Assembly (NCBI RefSeq): GCF_004307425.1
Contig: NZ_SEWZ01000003.1
Location: 372,001 to 436,000, forward strand
Source: Aquirufa antheringensis
GTDB taxonomy: Bacteria; Bacteroidota; Bacteroidia; Cytophagales; Spirosomataceae
Direction: 5' to 3'
DNA: 64,000 nucleotides
Below the pieces are notes generated by a model. That model saw nothing but the letters and a program-made list of their open reading frames with translations. It had not been told where the DNA came from and ran no database searches. Below, piece after piece: positions 9,806 to 17,954 of the stretch. The position numbers were made by a program, and so were the translations under genes. How positions within the stretch are numbered: the stretch's first letter is position 1; each line of letters begins with the position of its first letter.

Positions 9806-10299
9806 GCGCAAGAGAACAGATTTTAGGAAAAATGGAGGCACTCGAACCAGTGAATCATCCAGGCAACTTTAAAGGGGCATCAGTAGATTTTGATTTCCAA
9901 GCTTCCTTGGAGGTGGTAGGAGCGCGTGTTTTGACCGCCGAAGCATTGGAAATCGAATTTCCACGTAGGCGTAGATATGACAAAACCTTAGATGGTTTGA
10001 GTTTAGCCGAGGTTGAGGTCCTGGAAATCGATGGCGAATTTGGAGTAGCAGAAAATGGGGCGATTTGGTTAACAGAAGAGGCGATGCCGCATCGAGTGGC
10101 GCCGTTTATTTGCCAACATTTAGTGATCAACGTTTCTAAAATTGTTCCGAATATGCACGCTGCTTATGAGGAATTAAAAAAACCGAGCTCTAGCTTCGGT
10201 TTGTTTTTAGCTGGTCCATCCAAGACTGCAGATATTGAGCAATCGCTCGTGATTGGGGCACACGGTGCCCGGAGTTTGACCGTGGTAATCCGCGCTTAA
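9802..10299 (+). CDS. lutC: Lactate utilization protein LutC (LUD domain)
   Basis: A 165-residue LUD-domain protein, the small third subunit of the LutABC lactate oxidation complex. It has the family core (FGVAENGAIWLTEEAMPH, then LFLAGPSKTADIEQSLVIG and HGARSL at the C-terminus). It is somewhat shorter than many LutC proteins (about 190-240), mainly at the N-terminus. The start ATG overlaps the lutB stop (ATGA). It is the last gene of the rhamnose-to-pyruvate operon; the next gene has its own promoter-like element. Confidence 0.88.
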   Translation: MSAREQILGKMEALEPVNHPGNFKGASVDFDFQASLEVVGARVLTAEALEIEFPRRRRYDKTLDGLSLAEVEVLEIDGEFGVAENGAIWLTEEAMPHRVAPFICQHLVINVSKIVPNMHAAYEELKKPSSSFGLFLAGPSKTADIEQSLVIGAHGARSLTVVIRA

Positions 10300-10304
10300 T
10301 TTTG

Positions 10305-10312
10305 TATTTTTG
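10305..10312 (+). promoter_or_regulatory. Bacteroidota -7 promoter element before the glucosaminidase
   Basis: TATTTTTG fits the TAnnTTTG -7 consensus. It lies 7 nt before the ATG at 10319, so the transcript would be nearly leaderless. No clear -33 TTG at normal spacing was seen. Confidence 0.4.
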
Positions 10313-10318
10313 CTTCGT

Positions 10319-10762
10319 ATGAAGCTCATTTTCTTCTTTATTGTCCTGTTTTTCCAGCTTTCAGCGCAAGCCTTTCAAGGCACGCAGGAGAAAATCCAAC
10401 GCTACAAACCCTTCATTGATTCCTTGTCTCAAGTGTATGGGATTCCTCCGAAATTAATTATTGGGGTGGGGATTTGTGAATCCGGTTTTGGTCAGTCTAA
10501 GCAATCCATAAAGCAGAATAATTACTTTGGTTTGCGCGGTAAATATTCGCGTAAAAAGAAGTCTAGTTTCAAACATTATGCGCGCCCAGAGGATAGTATG
10601 GTAGATTTTTGCGAGGTTTTGGCCAGCAAAAAATACTACCTTATGCTAAAAGGAAATCCGGATGCGATGAAGTGGACCCGTGCAATGGCAAAGGCGCATT
10701 ATGCGGCGAACGCGAAACGCTGGATTCGGTTAATGAAAAAATCATTTACGTTGATTAATTAA
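10319..10762 (+). CDS. Secreted glucosaminidase-domain peptidoglycan hydrolase
   Basis: A 147-residue protein with a signal peptide (MKLIFFFIVLFFQLSAQAF) and one glucosaminidase (Flagellar-J/LytG-like) domain. The catalytic-region motif GICESGFGQSKQS carries the conserved Glu and is followed by QNNYFGLRG. Such enzymes cut the glycan chains of peptidoglycan in the periplasm. The ATG at 10319 starts the signal peptide; a TTG three codons upstream is less likely. The next gene begins at the base after its stop, so it is co-transcribed with SGNH and MBOAT genes. That links cell-wall cleavage to O-acetylation by context. Confidence 0.82.
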   Translation: MKLIFFFIVLFFQLSAQAFQGTQEKIQRYKPFIDSLSQVYGIPPKLIIGVGICESGFGQSKQSIKQNNYFGLRGKYSRKKKSSFKHYARPEDSMVDFCEVLASKKYYLMLKGNPDAMKWTRAMAKAHYAANAKRWIRLMKKSFTLIN

Positions 10763-11614
10763 ATGAATAGGCTTTATTTGGTTTGGGCGTCAATATGTTT
10801 CATTTTAGCGTGTTCTGCGCTGTATTTGTACAGTTATATACCTAGTACCTATTTGCTGGCTGATCAAGAAATCAAGAAGTTATTCGAGATAGAAAAAGCC
10901 GCAGAACAGGATGCTAAAATCATCGAGGTGGCTGAAATTGACACGATTCCCACCTATGTAATTCCTGCAGATACAGCCCAAATGGTGTATTCTGCCATTC
11001 CTGAGCCCATTTTGCCGGACTCGAGTGTGGATGATTCTACGCAGCATCGGATTTTGTTAATTGGGGATTCAGAAGCTGGTGGGATGAAGAATGTGTTGAA
11101 TGATTACTGCCAAAGCAACGGCCACAAACTCGTCGCCACCGTCGAATGGGCATCTGCCACTTCCTTGAACTTTGCGAAATCCGATACGATTTCCAAGATT
11201 ATCAAACGCTACCGTCCCAGCTTCGTATTTGTTTTATTTGGCCTAAATGAAGTCTTAGCAAAGGATTATGTGACTCGAAAAACCCTCGCTAAAGGTTTTC
11301 ATAAACGCCTGAGCGGAATCCCCTATGCTTGGATTGGACCTACGAATTGGGGTTATGATTACGTAGTTTCAGATGCATTTCAAGCCGCAGCTGATTCCGC
11401 GGCTTTTTTCTCCTCTAAGCACTTAGTGCTCCCTAAAGCAGTGGATGGTAGACATCCGTCCTTGCCAGGTTACCGAATTTGGATGGGAAATGTGGCGAAT
11501 TGGTTGCAGGAATCGAGTCGTTGGAAGATTCGGATGATGCCTCCAACGCGGTTTGGCTATCCTAAAAAATACAAAGCAATTGTGTTAAATGCAGCAGATT
11601 ATAGAGGTTATTAA
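10763..11614 (+). CDS. Membrane-anchored SGNH/GDSL-hydrolase-like protein
   Basis: A 283-residue protein with one N-terminal transmembrane helix (residues about 5-27) and a periplasmic SGNH-fold domain. Block I is LIGDSEAGG with the nucleophile Ser, block III is FGLNEV, and block V is DGRHPSLPG, which supplies the Asp-His pair. The fold is used by esterases and by acetyltransferases that partner MBOAT proteins (AlgX/AlgJ, PatB types). It is directly downstream of a glucosaminidase and overlaps the MBOAT gene by 26 bp, so a role in acetylating or deacetylating a cell-surface glycan is likely. Direction of the reaction cannot be read from sequence. Confidence 0.72.
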   Translation: MNRLYLVWASICFILACSALYLYSYIPSTYLLADQEIKKLFEIEKAAEQDAKIIEVAEIDTIPTYVIPADTAQMVYSAIPEPILPDSSVDDSTQHRILLIGDSEAGGMKNVLNDYCQSNGHKLVATVEWASATSLNFAKSDTISKIIKRYRPSFVFVLFGLNEVLAKDYVTRKTLAKGFHKRLSGIPYAWIGPTNWGYDYVVSDAFQAAADSAAFFSSKHLVLPKAVDGRHPSLPGYRIWMGNVANWLQESSRWKIRMMPPTRFGYPKKYKAIVLNAADYRGY

Positions 11615-13082
11615 GCAGGCGTTTGGGTCGATCCCATTTGAGCAGCTCCTTCGTGAATTCATGCTGTATTCCACGAAAGAGCCTTGGTTTTTTACGGAGT
11701 TTTCATTCCTGTTTACGTTCGGTATTTTTCTCTTTTTCTATGCGCTCCTTTTTACGCAGAATTCGTTCAGAAAAATTTATTTAATCGCGTTTAGTTTATT
11801 CTTTTATTATAAATCGAGTGGCCCTTTTTTAGCCCTTTTTGTCTTCCAAATTGTGGTAGATTTTCTTTTTGCGCGGAAAATAGAAAATAAAGAAGGCACC
11901 TCAAAGCAAATTTGGCTAGGCGTCGCCATTCTCTTTAGCCTTTCCTTTTTGCTTTATTTTAAGTACCCTAATTTCATTTTAGAGAACACGAATTGGCTTT
12001 TATTGACTCATTTCGAGCCGGTGGATTTGTTTCTGCCCATCGGGATCTCTTTTTATACCTTTCAGTCGATTTCCTATATCGTGGATGTGTATCGCGGCGA
12101 GATTCGGTCTTCTAAAAGTTTCCTCGATTATGCTTTTTACATGACCTTTTTCCCACACTTGGTGGCGGGACCCATCGTCCGGGCGAAGGATTTTTTAGGC
12201 CAAATAAATTCCCCAGAAAACCTGGATGCACGCCGGTTTAAAGAAAGTTTGTTTCGGATTGTGACTGGACTAATCAAAAAATTATTGATCGCGGATTACC
12301 TCGGGAAATACGTGGATATGGTGTTTGACAATCCGGCTTTGTATACGGGTGGGGAGAATCTCTTGGGTGCTTTAGCCTATAGTTTTCAGATCTATTTCGA
12401 CTTTTCTGGGTACTCTGATATCGCCATTGGATTAGCCTTTTTGTTAGGTTATCGGTTGAAGGAGAATTTTGAAAATCCGTATGGATCCACTAATGTGACC
12501 GAATTTTGGCGCAAGTGGCATATTTCCCTCTCTACCTGGTTGCGCGATTACGTCTACATCCCGTTAGGTGGAAATCGAAAAGGGGCATTGAATACTTACC
12601 TTTTTTTGTTGATTACGATGTTAGTGGGTGGTTTTTGGCACGGGGCGAGTTGGCAATTTGTTTGCTGGGGAGCAGCACACGGATTAGCGCTAGCACTTCA
12701 CAAAGCGATTCATAAACACCTTCCTGAGGGTAAGTGGATGGACTTTTTAGGGGGCATTTTTACGTTTAGCTTTGTCACTTTCTGTTGGATTTTCTTCCGG
12801 GCACGTGATTTCGATACGGCTTTGTTGATGCTAAATCAAATGGCTATAGCGACTTCGGAGACTGATTTTATTGGTTTTTGGTTTTCTCGAAATGAATTGG
12901 CTATTTTACTCGTGGCCCTATTATCTTGGACAATAATTCCAGGAAATTGGAAGCGAAAAGCATTTGAATTAACATTTTATGTGCCTTCCTTCTTTTGGTT
13001 TTTCTTCTTATTAGCGGCCCTGCAATTAATTATTCAATTCCGCGACACCTTGGTGCAACCCTTTATCTACTTTCAATTTTGA
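11589..13082 (+). CDS. MBOAT-family membrane O-acyltransferase (AlgI/DltB/PatA-like)
   Basis: A 497-residue polytopic inner-membrane protein with about 10-12 hydrophobic helices. It is expected to move acetyl groups across the membrane for O-acetylation of a glycan. The MBOAT signature is clear: FWRKWHISLSTWLRDYVYIPLGG, then LVGGFWHGASWQF with the conserved active-site His. Amphipathic residues precede the first helix; an internal ATG at 11661 is an alternative start. SGNH proteins on both sides match the two-component MBOAT plus SGNH systems (AlgI-AlgJ/X, PatA-PatB). The glucosaminidase neighbour makes peptidoglycan a plausible acceptor. Confidence 0.88.
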   Translation: MQQIIEVIKQAFGSIPFEQLLREFMLYSTKEPWFFTEFSFLFTFGIFLFFYALLFTQNSFRKIYLIAFSLFFYYKSSGPFLALFVFQIVVDFLFARKIENKEGTSKQIWLGVAILFSLSFLLYFKYPNFILENTNWLLLTHFEPVDLFLPIGISFYTFQSISYIVDVYRGEIRSSKSFLDYAFYMTFFPHLVAGPIVRAKDFLGQINSPENLDARRFKESLFRIVTGLIKKLLIADYLGKYVDMVFDNPALYTGGENLLGALAYSFQIYFDFSGYSDIAIGLAFLLGYRLKENFENPYGSTNVTEFWRKWHISLSTWLRDYVYIPLGGNRKGALNTYLFLLITMLVGGFWHGASWQFVCWGAAHGLALALHKAIHKHLPEGKWMDFLGGIFTFSFVTFCWIFFRARDFDTALLMLNQMAIATSETDFIGFWFSRNELAILLVALLSWTIIPGNWKRKAFELTFYVPSFFWFFFLLAALQLIIQFRDTLVQPFIYFQF

Positions 13083-14269
13083 GGTATGTATTTCTGCTCT
13101 TCTGGGTGTTTGCTTTTCCTCTTTTGGCCAAAGTGGATTCCACCCAAGTCTGCCATTCCTGCAATGTTATTCAGCGGGATGCTGACCTAGCCGCATTAGC
13201 GTCTAAATGGAAGTCTGGAACTTTGAAAGTCCTGCATCTGGGGGATTCACACGTACAAATTGGTCATTTCTCAGGTGAGATTAAACGACTATTGGGAGTG
13301 AAAACGGAAGGAATTCAATTCCCCTACAGTCTCGCGAAAAGTGTGGATGGTCGTGTCCTAAAATCCAAATCGATGGGTCGCTGGGAAGGAACTTCTATTC
13401 TAAAACCTTCTACTGGTTGGAATATCGGTTTAGCAGGTTATGTTGTTTCTACGCGGGATAGTGCTGCACAAATCACCTTTACCTTACGCGATTCCTTGGC
13501 CACACTGAATCAGATTCGGGTTTGGACGAGTGCTGATTCTTATTCAATGGTTCCGGATGTGGGACCGGAATTTATTTTAGAGAAACGTGGTTACCAAGGA
13601 AAAGTGGCCTATTGGGATTTTAAAAGCTACACCAATGTAAGTCAATTTACCCTAGGTCTTCAAAAAAGCGCTTCCAATCAAGATGTATTTACCCTGCACG
13701 GGGTGGAAATTTTGTCTTCAGAAGCTCGTACTGATTACCTGGATTTAGGTGTTGCTGGAGCGCAGTTTACACATCTGAAGTTCCGAGGGAACTTGGTTTT
13801 GGACCAAATTGAACTCCTAAAGCCGGATCTACTGATCTGTTCCTTTGGAACTAATGAAGCCTACAATGCAAACTGGAATCCAGCAACCTTCCGCCAGGCG
13901 GTAGCCGAATTTATGCAAGATGTGAAGTCCAAATCCCCTGAAACGGTATTTCTTTTCACCAGTCCACCCGATACGCGAAGTCAGAAACGCATCCCCAAAT
14001 TTCAGCAGGAGGTTGTTCAAACCTTGTCTGAATTGCCCGCTGCGTACTATGATTTGAATCAGGTGATGGGTGGTTTTGGTTCAAGCGCAGATTGGGTAAA
14101 AAATGGTTGTTTCCTGAAGGATCAATTGCATTTAACGAAAGAGGGATATCAGTTACAGGCTAAATTATTCGTTTTGGCCCTATTTAAATCCTGGGGTGAT
14201 CAATCCTCATTCGAAACGTTGCAAAATCAGGTCACTCAGCACACGTTCAGCATTGGAATTCCTAAATAA
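13079..14269 (+). CDS. Secreted SGNH/GDSL-hydrolase-like protein
   Basis: A protein of about 396 residues with an N-terminal signal peptide and an SGNH domain. Block I is HLGDSHVQIGHF, the GDSH form seen in AlgX/AlgJ-like acetyltransferases. FGTNEAYN is block III and DQLHLTKEGY supplies the Asp and His. The middle (about residues 90-240) is a beta-rich insertion. The start is uncertain: TTG at 13079 overlaps the MBOAT stop (TTGA) and gives a good signal peptide (MRYVFLLFWVFAFPLLAK); an ATG at 12995 would force an 88-bp overlap and an odd N-terminus. It is likely the catalytic partner of the MBOAT protein. Confidence 0.72.
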   Translation: MRYVFLLFWVFAFPLLAKVDSTQVCHSCNVIQRDADLAALASKWKSGTLKVLHLGDSHVQIGHFSGEIKRLLGVKTEGIQFPYSLAKSVDGRVLKSKSMGRWEGTSILKPSTGWNIGLAGYVVSTRDSAAQITFTLRDSLATLNQIRVWTSADSYSMVPDVGPEFILEKRGYQGKVAYWDFKSYTNVSQFTLGLQKSASNQDVFTLHGVEILSSEARTDYLDLGVAGAQFTHLKFRGNLVLDQIELLKPDLLICSFGTNEAYNANWNPATFRQAVAEFMQDVKSKSPETVFLFTSPPDTRSQKRIPKFQQEVVQTLSELPAAYYDLNQVMGGFGSSADWVKNGCFLKDQLHLTKEGYQLQAKLFVLALFKSWGDQSSFETLQNQVTQHTFSIGIPK

Positions 14270-14281
14270 TTCCTATATTTC
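14253..14281 (+). promoter_or_regulatory. Promoter candidate for the molybdenum dehydrogenase genes
   Basis: TTG at 14253-14255, an 18-nt spacer and TATATTTC at 14274-14281 match the Bacteroidota -33/-7 pattern. The gene starts at 14315. Confidence 0.42.
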
Positions 14282-14314
14282 GTACTCATTTCATCCTGCT
14301 TGAATTATAAACCT

Positions 14315-14776
14315 ATGGCCATCAATTGCACAGTTAACAAGAAAAAGGTCTCTTTGGATATCGATCCCAATACTCCCTTATTATGGGCACTCAGAGATCA
14401 TCTGTCCCTTTTAGGAACTAAGTATGGTTGTGGTATCGCACAATGCGGTGCTTGTACGGTATGGGTAAACGGAGAGCCGATGCGTTCTTGCGTTCTGCCT
14501 ATTTCTGCCGTTTCTAATGCGCAAATTACCACGATTGAAGGATTAGATCCAGCTGGTAAACACCCCGTTCAAGTGGCTTGGGATGAGCTAGATGTTCCCC
14601 AATGTGGCTATTGCCAAGCAGGTCAAATTATGACCGCTGCTGGCCTTTTAAAGAAGAATCCGCATCCAACAGATCAAGAAATTGTGGATGGTATGTCCGG
14701 GAATATTTGCCGTTGTGGAACTTATCACCGCATTCAAGAAGCAGTCAAATTAGCCTCTAAAAAAATCAAGAAATGA
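14315..14776 (+). CDS. Small [2Fe-2S] subunit of a xanthine-dehydrogenase-family enzyme (IorA-like)
   Basis: A 153-residue electron-transfer subunit with two [2Fe-2S] clusters: plant-type CGIAQCGACTVW with a later Cys, and the C-terminal helical cluster CGYCQAGQIM with NICRCGTYHRI. It pairs with the molybdopterin subunit encoded next (ATGA overlap). The closest familiar family is isoquinoline 1-oxidoreductase alpha, but many homologues oxidise aldehydes or other N-heterocycles, so the substrate is open. ATG 14315 was chosen because the ferredoxin fold starts there; a TTG at 14300 would only add five residues. Confidence 0.88.
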   Translation: MAINCTVNKKKVSLDIDPNTPLLWALRDHLSLLGTKYGCGIAQCGACTVWVNGEPMRSCVLPISAVSNAQITTIEGLDPAGKHPVQVAWDELDVPQCGYCQAGQIMTAAGLLKKNPHPTDQEIVDGMSGNICRCGTYHRIQEAVKLASKKIKK

Positions 14777-16869
14777 AAACGTCAAGAAGAGATTTTATTC
14801 AAAAAGCCTCCCTATTTACGGGTGTATTTACCTTAGGTTTTGATTGGTTTTCAGCCGAAGCTTCCGCAGAAACTTCCGCGATGGAAGTGGTCACAGGAGC
14901 GGGTCGATTTAATGCCTTTTTGTCGATCGATAGCTTGGGCAAAGTCACCTTATTTTCTCCCAATCCAGAAATTGGACAAGGGATAAAAACGGCTTTCCCC
15001 GTGGTGGTGGCAGAGGAATTAGATGTGGATTGGGCACAAGTTCAAGTGGAACAAGCGAATCTAGATACAAAACAATTCGAACGTCAATTGACAGGAGGGA
15101 GTGGCGCCTTAAAACACTCGTGGGAACGATTAAGAAAGGCGGGTGCTACAGTGCGGAAGATGATGTTGCAAGCGGCAGCGGATCAATGGAAAGTGAATGT
15201 AGCGCAATGCAAAACCTCGAAGGGATTTGTATTAGGTCCAGCAGGCCAAAAAGCCTCCTACGGATCCCTTGCCGAAGCTGCTGCTAAATTACCCGTTCCG
15301 TCCGAAGTTACGTTTAAGGATCGCAAGGATTATAAACTTATTGGAACGCGTGTAAAGGGAGTTGATAATAAAAATGTAGTAACTGGTAAGCCTTTATTTG
15401 GGATCGACATCCGTAAACCAGGGATGGTTTTTGCTCAAATCGTGCGTCCACCTTTTGGGGCAACGTTGAAATCGTTTTCGGCGGAGGATGTAAAGAAAAT
15501 GCCGGGGATCTTAGACGTGGTTTCCTTCAAAAATAAAGTGGCCATCGTGGGAGAGAATACCTACGCCATCTTGCAGGCTCGCGCAAGTTTGACTTGTGAT
15601 TATGGTTCAGAACTTCCTTTGGAAAACAATGAAACCCATGCTAACTGGTTTGACGAAGGAATGAAATCAGAGAAGGCTCAAGTGATGCGTAAAGATGGAG
15701 ATTTCGCCACTGCCATTGCTTCTGCTGCTAAAGTAATCGAAGCCACCTATGAGTGCCCCTTCATTTCTCATTCTCCGATGGAGCCGATGAATTTCTTTGC
15801 AGATGTGAAGGCAGACTCGGTTCTGCTGGCTGGCCCCACGCAAGTTCCGCAACCGGCCCAGAAAGCAGTTTCAGATTTATTGAAAATACCAGTGGATAAG
15901 ATTCAAGTGGAATTGTCCAAAATGGGTGGGGGTTTTGGCCGTCGTTTAAGTAATGATTTTGTGCTAGAAGCGGCTGAATTATCCAGTTTGATCAAGAAAC
16001 CTGTTTTAGTGATGTGGACGAGAGAGGATGATATGATGGGTGGAACCTACCGTCCAGCGGTTCGCTATCGTTTTAAGGCTGGATTAGATTCAAATGGCGA
16101 AATAATTGCCTTTGCTTTGCGTGGAGTGGGATTAAATGCCGGTAACTCCACACGTCAAGATAATTTCCCCGTAGGAGCCATTGAAAATGTGTTGATTGAA
16201 TCGATTGATCAAAAATCTACCGTTACAACAGGTCCATGGCGCGCGCCTATTACGAATTTCTTGGGATTTGCGGAGCAGGCTTTTTTAGATGAGGTGGCAG
16301 AGGCTGCCGGAAAGGATCCGGTGCAGATGCGTTTAGCCCTTTTGGAAAAAGTAAAAACAAAACCTGTCGGTAAAATTACCTATGAACCTGTTCGCTTTGA
16401 GGAAGTGATCAAGCAAGTAGCTGAAAAGGCGCAATGGAAGAAAAAACCAGGTGTTCACCAAGGATTTAGCGTTTATTATTCTCACTTATCCTACGTAGCC
16501 CAAATCGCAGAAGTCAAAGTCGAAAAAGGCAAACCCAGAGTAACGAAAGTGACAGCGGTGACTGATTGTGGGGAGGTTATCAATCTGAGTGGCGCTGAAA
16601 ACCAAGTGAAAGGGGCTATTATTGATGGAATGGGCCACGCTATGTTTGCGAAATTAAATTTTCAAGCCGGCGTTGCCAGTCCTCAAAATTTCAATGTCTA
16701 CCGGATGATCCGCGGAAATGAAATTCCAGTGATCGATGCGCATTTTGTGAATAATGGAATTGCTCCTACCGGATTAGGCGAACCTGCTTTACCACCCACT
16801 GGCGGTTCCATTGCCAATGCCATTTATGCGGCGACTAAGAAACGCCATTACAAGCAGCCGTTTAGCTAG
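14773..16869 (+). CDS. Molybdopterin-binding subunit of a xanthine-dehydrogenase-family enzyme (IorB-like)
   Basis: A 698-residue catalytic subunit. A twin-arginine signal (KTSRRDFIQKAS) with a hydrophobic stretch shows export of the folded enzyme, with the small subunit carried along. The molybdopterin domains include PNPEIGQGIKTAF, GGGFGRRLSNDF and the active-site region GLGEPALPPTGG with the catalytic Glu. It resembles isoquinoline 1-oxidoreductase beta and the periplasmic aldehyde oxidases. No cytochrome c partner or molybdenum-cofactor insertion gene lies beside it. It overlaps the small subunit by 4 bp and abuts an acyltransferase gene. The substrate cannot be assigned. Confidence 0.87.
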   Translation: MKTSRRDFIQKASLFTGVFTLGFDWFSAEASAETSAMEVVTGAGRFNAFLSIDSLGKVTLFSPNPEIGQGIKTAFPVVVAEELDVDWAQVQVEQANLDTKQFERQLTGGSGALKHSWERLRKAGATVRKMMLQAAADQWKVNVAQCKTSKGFVLGPAGQKASYGSLAEAAAKLPVPSEVTFKDRKDYKLIGTRVKGVDNKNVVTGKPLFGIDIRKPGMVFAQIVRPPFGATLKSFSAEDVKKMPGILDVVSFKNKVAIVGENTYAILQARASLTCDYGSELPLENNETHANWFDEGMKSEKAQVMRKDGDFATAIASAAKVIEATYECPFISHSPMEPMNFFADVKADSVLLAGPTQVPQPAQKAVSDLLKIPVDKIQVELSKMGGGFGRRLSNDFVLEAAELSSLIKKPVLVMWTREDDMMGGTYRPAVRYRFKAGLDSNGEIIAFALRGVGLNAGNSTRQDNFPVGAIENVLIESIDQKSTVTTGPWRAPITNFLGFAEQAFLDEVAEAAGKDPVQMRLALLEKVKTKPVGKITYEPVRFEEVIKQVAEKAQWKKKPGVHQGFSVYYSHLSYVAQIAEVKVEKGKPRVTKVTAVTDCGEVINLSGAENQVKGAIIDGMGHAMFAKLNFQAGVASPQNFNVYRMIRGNEIPVIDAHFVNNGIAPTGLGEPALPPTGGSIANAIYAATKKRHYKQPFS

Positions 16870-17889
16870 ATGAAGATAACCTGGCTGGACAATCTTCGTG
16901 TAAATGCAACCATAGGGGTGATATTAATTCACGCCTCGGCAACTATATTATTTCGATTCACGAAGGTTCCGGCTGATTTTTGGTGGTTCGCCAATCTGTA
17001 CAATGGAGGTTATCGCTACGTGGTGCCTATTTTTGTCATGTTATCTGGCGCTTTGTTATTGCCGCGCGAGGAAGCGATTGGACCTTTTTTGAAGAAGAGT
17101 TTTATGCGCATCGTTTTGCCATTTCTCTTCTATAATATGCTCTTTTCGATCTTTAATTGGCAAGTACGATTGCGTGGAAAATCGTTTGGTCTGGCGGAAG
17201 GATTGAACTGGGTAGGGCAGCAATATTTTAATGGCGCTTCCTACCATTTTTGGTACATCTACATGATCATTGGGGTCTATCTGTTTATCCCCATCATTGG
17301 TCGTTGGATTAGATCTGCGCCTGAATCCCATATTCAGTATTTTTTAGGTATTTGGGGCTTGACGATTTTGTTCAATAACCCGCATTTCCCCTACCTTAAA
17401 TTGCCTATTGCGTTAACGGATTTCACTGGTTATGTGGGTTATTTAGTGCTGGGTTATTACCTGAGCACGAAGGAATTTTCCGTAGGGATTAAATGGAAGG
17501 CTTTTGCTGTTTTTGCGCTGGGTACGATATGGACGATGCTAGGGTCTTATTATTTTACCGCGGAGAATGGGAAGTTTTATGGATTATTATATGCTAATTT
17601 TTCGCCCAGTGTTGTATTAGCAACGATTGGTTTGTTTTTATTTTTTCGGTACCAAAACCTTGATATCCGCATCTTATCTCCTTTTCGAGATTGGGTGAGT
17701 TCGCATAGTTATGGAATTTATTTAGTGCACATTATCGTGTTGTTTTATTTAGCCAAAGCGGGTGTTTACGGCGAAATGCTTCACCCAAGTATCGCGGTGC
17801 CATTGACTGCGCTTGCTTGTCTGTTGATTTCGGGAGGAATTGTGTGGATTTTGCGTAAAATACCCCTGATTAAATACGTGGCGGGTTGA
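16870..17889 (+). CDS. Acyltransferase-3 family integral membrane protein
   Basis: A 339-residue protein with about ten transmembrane helices of the acyltransferase-3 (OafA/WecH-like) family, which transfers acetyl or other acyl groups to surface glycans. The N-terminal signature is DNLRVNATIGVILIHAS with the conserved Arg and His. A central segment (GASYHFWYIYMIIGVYLFIPI) is typical. The start codon follows the previous stop directly, suggesting co-transcription with the dehydrogenase genes, though a functional link is not obvious. It may add to the O-acetylation capacity of the cluster upstream. Confidence 0.78.
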   Translation: MKITWLDNLRVNATIGVILIHASATILFRFTKVPADFWWFANLYNGGYRYVVPIFVMLSGALLLPREEAIGPFLKKSFMRIVLPFLFYNMLFSIFNWQVRLRGKSFGLAEGLNWVGQQYFNGASYHFWYIYMIIGVYLFIPIIGRWIRSAPESHIQYFLGIWGLTILFNNPHFPYLKLPIALTDFTGYVGYLVLGYYLSTKEFSVGIKWKAFAVFALGTIWTMLGSYYFTAENGKFYGLLYANFSPSVVLATIGLFLFFRYQNLDIRILSPFRDWVSSHSYGIYLVHIIVLFYLAKAGVYGEMLHPSIAVPLTALACLLISGGIVWILRKIPLIKYVAG

Positions 17890-17954
17890 TTGATTGTGGG
17901 GGTATTTTTGTACATTCGTTAGAATACCTTTAACCACTCATACCTAACCATTTA

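Noticed and set aside
12995-13078. ATG start for the second SGNH protein inside the MBOAT gene
   Set aside because: An 88-bp overlap and a non-signal N-terminus make it less likely than the TTG at 13079; not fully excluded.
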